This document shows, one piece after another, positions 55,980-64,000 of a DNA stretch of 64,000 nucleotides (positions are counted from its first letter, which is position 1; every line of letters begins with the position of its first letter). Source of the DNA: Pegoplata infirma (Eukaryota > Arthropoda > Insecta > Diptera > Anthomyiidae). The position numbers and the translations under genes were made by a program. Below the pieces are notes generated by a model. The model worked only from the letters and a program-made list of their open reading frames with translations. It did no database searches and was not told the origin of the DNA. The stretch is from contig OY992540.1 of NCBI GenBank assembly GCA_963921195.1, positions 40,137,890 to 40,201,889 on the forward strand, in the 5' to 3' direction.

Positions 55980-56765
55980 TTTTTATTTAAATTGATTTTT
56001 TTGCGAATTTTCATTGAACTTTTTCAAATTTCAATGGGATGTTCGAATATTTTTAAATTTTAATAGATTTTTCGAATTTCAATTGAATTTTCGAATTTCA
56101 ATTGAATTTCGAATTTCAATTGAATTTTCGAATTTCAACTGAATTTTTGAATTTCAATTAAGTTTTGGAATTTCAATTGAATTTTCAAATTTCAATTGAA
56201 TTTTCGAATTTCAATAGAATTTTCGAATTTCAATTGAATTTAAAATTTTAATAGAGTTTTCGATTTAAAATTCAATTGAATAATCAGATTTGACTCGAAT
56301 TTTCGAAATTTAAATAAATTTTCAAATTTTAATTGAATTTTTATTAAATTTTTAAATTTCAGTTTAATTTGAATTTAAATTGATATTTTCGAAAATCTAA
56401 AAATTCAATTGAAAAATGTTAAAAAGAATTTTTGAAATGAAATTTTTCAATTACCAAATGAAAAATAAATTTTAAAATTTCGAATAATCGATCGTTTTTA
56501 AACTTAAGTTATATTTTTCAAACGTTAACAATTTTCCAAAAAAAAAAAAAAACATTTTCAAATTATAATAAAAATTTCGAATTTCAATACAATTTCAATG
56601 GAGTTTTCGAATTTCAATTAAATTTTTTAATTTTTATAAAATTTTGATTTTCAATTGATCTTTTTTGAAATTCAATTGATCTTTTCGAATTTGAATCTAT
56701 CTTTCTCGAGATTTTTAAAATTGTACTCATCTTTTTCGAATATTAACTTATGATCTAAAAGTTAG
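55980..56765 (+). repeat. TTTCAATTGAATTTTCGAA minisatellite, continued
   Basis: The cleanest copies are at 56080-56240, where TTTCGAATTTCAATTGAATT repeats about eight times. It then decays towards 56765 with TTCAATTGATCTTTTTTGAA variants. Confidence 0.8.
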
Positions 56766-57504
56766 AAAATTATGTCCTGAACCAGGACTTTTAACACTTT
56801 AACGCATTCCCAGGGTATAAAATGTTTGATATTGCTACAAAAAAGCTAAAAAAAACAATTTTCCATCACTTAATTCATTTCTATATATTTATAAATAAAC
56901 ATTTATATAGATTTTTTTTTGTAATCCTTGAGAAACAGTCAATATTTTGTTGATATTATTAACAATGAAAACATTCCAGCTTTCAAAAAACAGCATCGAT
57001 ACAAAAACAAAAAAAAAAAATTTTTTAACATTGTTGGCATATCAAAAATAATAAAAAAAGAAACAACACAACAAAATATTTTAGCGGAAAAAAAGCTTTT
57101 AATGTTACACTCCAAAAATATACATACGTACAACAGCAACAAAAAAAAGTCCTTGAAACAATATAAGAATTAATTTCAATTTTGCTAAAAAGGCAAGAAA
57201 TGCACATTATGAAGTGCATTTAACGAAACTAAACATTGCCAAGACATTCAGCCAGCCAAACAGCCAGCCAACCAATGCAGCAACAACACATACCGCATAA
57301 GTGTGAGCAGCAACCAATCAACAACAACGGTCTGGCAGCAGCAACAACAACAACATGATGCTAAAATGCACGATCAGCAATTTTAAACGATACTCTTTAA
57401 AATTGTTAGTCGTCTACCGTCAAAATGTGTACCAAAATTAACCCTGCAGAGCAGGTCAAAAATTCTTTGGACTGACTTAGTTCCAGCATCTTCGACTAGA
57501 AGAT
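56766..57504. other. Single-copy island with CAG/CAA runs
   Basis: CAGCCAGCCAAACAGCCAGC at 57250, AATGCAGCAACAACACATAC at 57275, and GGCAGCAGCAACAACAACAA at 57332. It separates minisatellite arrays of opposite orientation. No gene is supported. Confidence 0.5.
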
Positions 57505-60500
57505 TCCATTAGAAATTCAAAGAATCCATTAAAATTTTAAAAATTCTAACAAAACACAATTTAAATACAAAAATTAAATTAAAATTCGAAAATTCAATTG
57601 AAATTCGAAAATTCAATTGAAATTAGAAAATTTATTTAAAGTTCGAAAATTCTATTGAAATTTAAAAATTCAATTTCAATTTGAAATTTTAATCGAAATT
57701 CGAAAACTCTAATCGAAATTTCAAGATTCTAATAGAGATTCGAAAATTCAAATTAAATTCGAAAATGCAATTCATATTCTAAAATTTAATTGAAATTTGA
57801 AAATTAAACTGAAATTCGAAAATTAAATTTATTTGAAATTTGAAAAATTAACTGGAATTCAAAAAATTAATTGCAATTCGAAAATTTAATTGAAATTCGA
57901 AAATTTAATTGAAGTTCGAAAATTTAATTGAAATTCGAAAATTTAATTAAAAATTCAAAAACTTAATTGAAATTCGAAAATTTAATTGAAATTCGAAAAT
58001 TTAATTTAAATTCGAAAATTCACTTGAAGTTCGAAATATTAATCATAATTCGAAAATTTTATTTAAAATCAAAAATTCAATTGAAGTTTGAAAATTCAAT
58101 TTACGTTTGAAAATTTAACTAAAATTCTTTTGAAATTTGAAAATTCTATAGAAATTCGAAAATTAAATTTATTTTAAATTTGAAAAATCAACTGGAATTT
58201 AAAAATTTAATTGAAATTCGAAAATTCAATTGAAAATCAAAAATTCAATTAAAATTCGACAACTGAATTAAAATTCGAAAATTCATTTGAAATTCGAAAA
58301 TTAAATAAAAAATTTAATTGAAAATCGAAAATTCAATTGAAATTAGAAACATCGATTGATATTTGAAATAAAATTGAAAAATTCCATTAATATTAAAAAA
58401 TGAAGTAAATTCAAAAAGCATCAACTAAAATTTTTTTAAAGTTCGAAAATTTATTTGAATTTTTGTAATTCTATAAAATTAAAAAAAACAAATCTTATAA
58501 AATTCTATTTAAATTCCAAGTAAAATTTTAAATAACCTCAATTTCAATTTAATTTAAATTTGAAAATTCAACTGAAATTCGAAAATTAAATTGAATTTCG
58601 AAAATTCAATTGAAATTCAAAAATCAAATTGAAATTCGAAAATTCTATTAAAATTTGAAAACTCATTCGAAATTCGAAAATTTAATTGAAATTCGAAAAT
58701 TCAATTGAAATTCGAAAATTCAATTGAAATTCGAAAATAAAATTGAAATACGTAAATTCAATTGAAACTCGAAAATTCAGTTGAAATTTGAAAATTCAAT
58801 TGAAATTCGAAAATTCAATTGAAATTCGAACATTAAATTGAAATACGTAAATTCAATTGAAACTCGAAAATTCAGTTGAAATTTTAAAATTCAATTGAAA
58901 TTTTAAAATTCAATTGAAATTCGAAAATTCAATTGAAATTCGAAAATTCAATTGAAAATCAAATTGAAATTCAAATATTCTATTAAAATTTGAAAATTCA
59001 TTCGAAATTCAAAAATTTAATTAGAATTCGAAAATTCAATTAAAATCGGAAAATTTAATTGAAATTCGAAAATTCAATTGAAATTCGAAAATTCAATTGA
59101 AATTCAAAAATTCAAATAATAAGTTAAACTCAAATTTGAATAAATAAGTACAATTTGAAAAAGATGAATTCAAATTCCTTAAAATTCAATTCAAATTCGA
59201 AAATTCTATTAAAATTCGAAAATAAAATTTATTTTAAATTCGAAAAATCAACTGAAATATAAAAAATTAAATTGAAATTCGAAAGTTCTATTAAAATTCG
59301 AAAATTAATTTATTTAAAATTCGAAAAATCAACTAGAATTCAAAAATTTAATTAAAATTAGAAAATTCGATTAAAAATTTGAAAGTAGAAAACTAAATTT
59401 ATTAAAAATTGGAAAAATCAGCTGGAATTAAAAAAAAAATAATTGAAATTCTAAATTTCAAATAAAATTTTAAATTTCAATTGAAAATTAAAAGTTCAAT
59501 TGAAATTCTAAAATGTAAGTGAAATTCGACAACTCAATTAAAACTGGAAAATTCAATTTAAATTCAAAAATTTTATTGAAATTCGAAAAATTTAATTGAA
59601 ATTCGAAAAATTTAATTGAAATTTGAAAATACAATTGAAATTCGAAAACTCAATCGAAAATGTAATTGAAATTCTATAATTTCAGTAAAATTCGACAACT
59701 CACTTAAAATTCGAAAATTCAATTGAAATTCGAAAATTTCATTACAATCCGACAACTCAATTAAAATTTATAAATTCAATCGAAATTCAAAAATTTAAGT
59801 AAAATTCGAAAACTCAATTGATATTTGAAATTCAATTGAAATTCGATAGTTTAAGATAAATTTAAGTTAAATATTGAAAATACGAAAATTCAATAAAAAT
59901 TAAAAACTTCAATTGAAAATTCTATTGAAATTAAAAAATCAATTCAAAATTGTATTGAAACTCGAAAAATCAACTGGAATTCAAAAATTTAATTGAAATT
60001 CGAAAATTTAACTTAAAATCAAAAATTCAATTACAATTCGAAAATTCAATTAAAATGTGAAAAATTTTTTGAAAATTGAAAATCTATTCGAAATTCTATT
60101 GAAATTCGAATAATCAACTGGAATTCAAAAATTTAATTGAAATTTGAAAATTTAATTGAAAAATCAAAAAATCAATTGAATAAAATTCAAATTGAAATTA
60201 AATTCGAATTGAATTGAATTCGAAAATTCAATCGAAATTTGAAAATTTTAGTGAAATTCGAAAACTCAATTGATATTCGAATTTTGAGTAATTCTATAAA
60301 ATTAAAAAATTCTTATAAAATTTAAAAATTTTATAATTCAAGTGAAGTTCAAAAAACATTCAAAAATTCTTATAAAATTCGAAAATTTTTTAATTCAAGT
60401 GAAGTTCAAAACACACTAATTTAAATTTAAAAATTCAATTGAAATTCGAAAACTTAATTCAAATTCGAAAACTTAATTCAATCCGAAAATTCAATTAAAA

Positions 60501-60510
60501 TCCTTTTTGA
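57505..60510 (-). repeat. Large GAAATTCGAAAATTCAATT array, orientation 2
   Basis: About 3 kb made of 19-bp units, GAAATTCGAAAATTCAATT, by eye some 130-150 copies. Runs of nearly perfect units lie at 58570-58950 and 59050-59110. Some longer variants (AAATTTATTTTAAATTTGAA, CAACTGGAATTCAAAAATTT) recur at 57825, 58165, 59225, 59320 and 59950, implying higher-order duplication. It is the reverse complement of the arrays at 54.7-56.4 kb. Stops occur in every frame. Confidence 0.88.
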
Positions 60511-60674
60511 TTTTGAATAGAACTTTTTCGAACATTAAATGATCCTGTTCGAAGTTTAAGTGATTTTTTCGAATATCAACTGATGTTTTCCGAATTTTAA
60601 ATAATTTTTATCGAATTTTACATGAAATTTTTATATTATAATTTTTTTTTGTGTGTTTTTCATGTTAAAATTTT
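60511..60674. other. Leader of the first primer-binding-site unit
   Basis: TTGATTTTGAATAGAACTTT, TTCGAACATTAAATGATCCT and ACATGAAATTTTTATATT correspond to the segment that precedes each later primer-binding-site copy, so the tandem array effectively starts here. Confidence 0.6.
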
Positions 60675-60692
60675 TGGCGCCCAACGTGGGGC
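60675..60692 (+). other. Primer-binding site, unit 1
   Basis: Exact 18-mer followed by CACAGATGATG. Unit 1 is 575 bp long because a 222-bp fragment sits in its tail at 60979-61200. Confidence 0.8.
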
Positions 60693-60978
60693 CACAGATG
60701 ATGTAACTTTAAAATTATTTTATTTTCTTGCCCAAAACTTCAGCTTCATCAGATTTAAAATCAGGTCATGCAACATAATTTGAAAAAGGTGTTGTTTAAA
60801 GCGCCTATTATCTGCAAACTGCTGCAAGAAGGAGACTTGATCCCCCATAATATATTTTTCTCCTGTATTTTTTTAATTGACCTTTTGATTGATCTGTCTA
60901 AATTTGTCTGTTTTGAACTATAAAGAATTTTTTTTTTTAATTAACAATTTGATATTTTTCGAAACTAATTTGATATTT

Positions 60979-61200
60979 CGAAGTTCGGTAACCGAACTTT
61001 TTTCAATTTGGCCGAATGTTCGGTTACCGAACATCTAAATTGGTACTTAACTTCGTCCTCGCCATTAAATTTGAAAGCCAGAACAGTATTTTATCGCCTA
61101 AACATACAAACGGTCATCAGAAAAAGCTGTTACTAATGCTTGCAAATATTAATTTTTGGCCAATACCGTTTTTTGGCCGAACTGTTCGGTCGGACACTAG
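60979..61200. mobile_element. Insertion with TTCGGTAACCGAA hairpins in unit 1
   Basis: AAGTTCGGTAACCGAACTTT and GAATGTTCGGTTACCGAACA are adjacent hairpins at the left. The right end TTCGGTCGGACACTAG resembles the inverted end of the element at 52885-54677. The other array units lack this segment, so it arrived after, or during, array formation. It has replaced part of the unit tail. Confidence 0.6.
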
Positions 61201-61249
61201 AAATTTTTATATTTTTTTTTTTTTTTAGTGTTTATCCTGTTTAAATGTT

Positions 61250-61267
61250 TGGCGCCCAACGTGGGGC
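61250..61267 (+). other. Primer-binding site, unit 2
   Basis: Exact 18-mer followed by CTCAGATGATG. Unit length is 482 bp. It includes the variant GCTGCAAAAATGTTGACGCT where other units have GCTGCAAGAAGGTTGAAG. Confidence 0.8.
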
Positions 61268-61731
61268 CTCAGATGATGTAACTTTAAAATTATTTTATTT
61301 TCTTGCTCAAAACTTCAGCATCATCAGATTTAAAATCAGGTATAATTTACAAAGGGTTTTCTGGAGGTGTTGTTTAAAGCGCCATTATCTGCAAACTGCT
61401 GCAAAAATGTTGACGCTGGAGACTTCATTCCCGGTAATTTAATTTTCCCCTGTATTTGTTCATTGACCTTTTCATTGATCTGTTTAAATTAATCTGTTTT
61501 GAACTATAAAGAATCTTTTTTGTTCAATTTACAATTTGATATTTTTCGAAACTAATTTGACCTTTTTGATTTTGTATAGACTTTTTACGAACATTAACTG
61601 ATCTTTTGGAATTTCATCTGATTTTTTCGAATATCAATTGTTTTTTTTCGGATCTTAAATAATTTTTTTTTTAATTTCACATGGAATTTTCAAATTAGAA
61701 TTTTTTTGTATGCTTAAACTTTTTAAATGTT

Positions 61732-61749
61732 TGGCGCCCAAAGTGGGTA
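61732..61749 (+). other. Primer-binding site, unit 3, degenerate
   Basis: TGGCGCCCAAAGTGGGTAAC has a C-to-A change at position 11 and loses the terminal GGC. It is the least conserved of the six. Unit length is 507 bp. Confidence 0.7.
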
Positions 61750-62238
61750 ACAGATGATGTAACATTAAAATTATTTCATTTCAAACTTCAGCTTCATCAG
61801 ATTTATAATCAGGTAGTGCAACAATATTTGAAAAGGGTTTTATGGAGGTGTTGCCCAAAGAGCTATTATCTGCAAACTGCTGCAAGAAGGTTAAAGCTGA
61901 AGACTTCATTCCCCGTAACTTATTTTTGTCCTGTATTTTTTCAATTGACCTTTTGATTGATGTGTTTAATTTAGTCTGTTTCGAACTTTTTTTTTAATTT
62001 ACAATTTAATATTTTTCGAAACTAATTTAATATTGTTTGAAACTAATTTGATATTGTTTGAAACTGATTTGATCTTTTTTAAATTTCAATTGAACTTTTT
62101 GATTTTGTATAGACCTTTTACGAACATTAAAAATTGATTTTTTAGAACATCAATTGATTTTTTCGAATTTTAAATTTTTTTAAAATTTCACATGGAGTAT
62201 CCAAATTAGAATTTTTTGTGTGCTTAAACTTTTTTAAT

Positions 62239-62256
62239 TGGCGCCCAACGTGGGGT
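62239..62256 (+). other. Primer-binding site, unit 4
   Basis: TGGCGCCCAACGTGGGGT, one mismatch at the last base. Unit length is 502 bp. The GCAAACTGCTGCAAG segment is deleted in this unit. Confidence 0.78.
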
Positions 62257-62740
62257 ATCAGATGATGTAACTTTAAAATTGTTTTATTTTCTTGTCCAAA
62301 ACTTCAGCTCCATCAGATTTAAAATCTGGTATAAATTAAAAAGAGTTTTCTGGTGTTACATTGAAGCTGGAGACTTTATCCCCTGTAGTTTATTTTTCTC
62401 CTTTATTTTTTCAATTCACCTTTTGATTGATCTGTTTAAATTAATCTGTTTCGAACTATAAATAATCTTTTTTAATTCACTATTTGATATTTTTCGAAAC
62501 TAAGTGATATTTTTCGAAACTGATTTGAACTTTTTTAAATATCAATTGACCTTTTTGATTTTAAATCGACATTTTTCGAACATTAAATGATCTTGTTTGA
62601 ATTTTAACTGATCTAGTTTGAATTTCAACTGATTTTTTTGAATATCAACTGATTTTTTCGAATTTTTAATTATTATTTATCAAAATTTACATGGAATTTT
62701 TATATCACAGTTTTTTGTGTGTTTATCTTATTTAAATTTT

Positions 62741-62758
62741 TGGCGCCCAACCTGGGGC
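62741..62758 (+). other. Primer-binding site, unit 5
   Basis: TGGCGCCCAACCTGGGGC, a G-to-C change at position 12, shared with unit 6. Unit length is 401 bp. It lacks the CTTCAGCTTCATCAG segment and has GGACGTGCAAC instead. Confidence 0.78.
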
Positions 62759-63141
62759 CTCAGATGATGTAACTTTAAAATTATTTTATTTTCAGGACGT
62801 GCAACATTATTTGAAAAGGGTTTCTGGAAACGTTGTTTAAAGCGATCTTATCTGCAAACTGCTGCAAGAAGGTTGAAAGTGGAGACTTCATCGCCCGTAA
62901 TTTATTTTTCTCTTGAAACTAATTTAAACTTTTTTAAATATCAATTGACCTTTTTGATTTTTAATAGACCTTTTTCGAATATTAAATGATCTTGTTTGAA
63001 TTTTAACAGATCTAGTTCGAATTTAAACTGACTTTTTTGAATATCAACTGATTTTTTTCGAATTTTTAATTATTATTTATCAAAATTTACATGGAATTTT
63101 TATATTATAATTTTTTTGTATGTTTATCTTATTAAAATTTT

Positions 63142-63159
63142 TGGCGCCCAACCTGGGGC
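63142..63159 (+). other. Primer-binding site, unit 6
   Basis: The same C variant as unit 5 and the same internal deletion, so units 5 and 6 are the most recent duplicates. The unit breaks off near 63345. Confidence 0.78.
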
Positions 63160-63345
63160 CTCAGATGATGTAACTTTAAAGTTATTTTATTTTCAGGTAG
63201 TGCAACATAATTTGAAAAGGGTTTCTGGAAACGTTGTTTAAAGCGTCATTATCTGCAAAGTGCTACAAGAAGGTTGAAGCTGGAGACTTCATCCCCCTTA
63301 ACTTTTTTTTTCTCTTGTATTTTTTTTTTAATTTACATTTCATTG

Positions 63346-64000
63346 TTCATTCTAGGGTTAATAAATAGTATAATCAAGGAGCATTCATACTTATACAATA
63401 TGAATATAGTAGTCTTTAAGATGATGATGATGCACTGATGCTTTATATTTATTTGTGGCTTGTTTTTGTGTCATGATCTATAGGAATTTGTGTTTTTAAG
63501 GAATCAACTACTATAGTGAAAACCAAAAAAAAAAAATTAAAAAAAACCTATGAGAATATCATATCATCATATTGGGTTGGTGGTTAAGGCCACTTTTTTT
63601 TATATTTATTTACTATGACAACTACTTCTCTAGCAACAATGACAAAGGTAAAAAAGAAGCAAACAAAACTAAAAAGGTTTTTAAATAAAAATTAAAAATA
63701 ACGCAATGTTAAGAATACAAAAAAAAAATCTACAAAACTGCTATAGAATTCAACAAACTGCACAAAAAACAAAAAAATCCTTTTTAGATTATTTTATACA
63801 GATAGTTTTTATATGAAACTTACATACACTGTCTGGTAGTGTTTTCAAGTATCATGTGACCAAAAACTCTAGCCAAATAGCTTTTTAACTTTAGCAATGA
63901 TGATCATCCCATCTCAGTACTACATCATCATGTCGTCCACCGACCGCGCACTCACAACAACAGAGTCCATTCAAGATTTTCTGTTGATGTTTTTTTTTTT
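63346..64000. other. Single-copy DNA to the window end
   Basis: Mixed A/T-rich sequence with GATGATGATGATGCACTGAT at 63421 and CATCATCATGTCGTCCACCG near 63925. No repeat, terminus or gene is supported. Confidence 0.45.

Larger units (their letters stand above)
60675..63345 (+). repeat. Tandem array of six ~500-bp units, each with a tRNA-Lys primer-binding site
   Basis: Each unit starts TGGCGCCCAACGTGGGGC or a variant. It continues with CAGATGATGTAACTTTAAAA, TTATTTTATTTTCTTGCCCA, AAACTTCAGCTTCATCAGAT, TTGTTTAAAGCG, TATCTGCAAACTGCTGCAAG and GGAGACTTCATCCCC. It ends in an A/T-rich tail of TTTTTCGAAACTAATTTGAT words and TGTGTTTATCTTATTTAAAT. Starts are 60675, 61250, 61732, 62239, 62741 and 63142. 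The block downstream of the site would be the untranslated leader of an LTR element, yet no LTR terminus or gag-like frame is visible in any unit. Confidence 0.88.

Noticed and set aside
60675..63159. tRNA-Lys genes
   Set aside because: Only the last 18 nt of the tRNA are represented, on the complementary strand and including the non-templated CCA, so these are primer-binding-site sequences.
60675..63345. Intact LTR retrotransposon
   Set aside because: No LTR pair, polypurine tract, or gag/pol-like frame is seen. The primer-binding-site unit merely repeats.

Overview
The window looks like gene-free nuclear DNA from a calyptrate fly (blowfly or housefly type). By eye it is well over 70% A+T, and I see no bacterial, viral or organellar genes. 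No open reading frame exceeds about 116 codons, and the longer ones are translations of A/T runs or repeats, so I call no protein-coding gene. The organism is inferred from three things: mini-me/DINE-like elements with a (GTCY)n tract and a (TA)n tract around a roughly 33-bp core; primer-binding-site sequences complementary to the 3' end of insect tRNA-Lys(CUU); and islands of CAN/CAG/GAT trinucleotide-rich single-copy DNA typical of long fly introns. A giant intron, intergenic DNA or a sex-chromosome region would all fit.

Layout. 1-9 kb: decayed minisatellites, a mini-me-like element, a mosaic of GGTCATAATCCC words interrupted by a hAT-like insertion with an 8-bp target duplication, and a tandem repeat split by another mini-me element. 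9-36.4 kb: an archipelago of about 100 copies (counted by eye) of a short kernel, ACCAGTATTTTT. The copies lie in blocks of alternating strand, embedded in several different decayed tandem repeats. This zone also holds several TIR elements (11003, 12053, 21149, 26068, 28710), three primer-binding-site copies at 15.3-16.05 kb, a TTCGCGAA-rich array at 34-35.3 kb, and single-copy islands. 36.9-44.2 kb: repeats carrying the AAAGTACC word, a head-to-tail run of mini-me elements, and a mini-me whose terminal hairpin is split by a TIR element with a TTA duplication. 45-56.4 kb: TTTTTAGATTTTTAATGCAT and TTTCAATTGAATTTTCGAA minisatellites interrupted by TIR and foldback elements. 57.5-60.5 kb: a roughly 3-kb array of a 19-bp unit in the opposite orientation. 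60.7-63.3 kb: six tandem units of about 500 bp, each carrying a tRNA-Lys primer-binding site. The window ends in single-copy DNA.

There are no operons or pathways to describe; the interactions visible here are nested insertions. Several can be checked inside the window because an unoccupied copy of the target is present: the foldback element at 26068-27523 against an empty repeat near 25430; the hAT element at 2213-2765 against the surrounding GGTCATAATCCC repeat; and the element at 40026-40613 against intact mini-me termini. The least explained observations are the ACCAGTATTTTT archipelago, the tandem array that keeps a primer-binding site, and TIR elements that share ends but are each filled with a different palindromic word.
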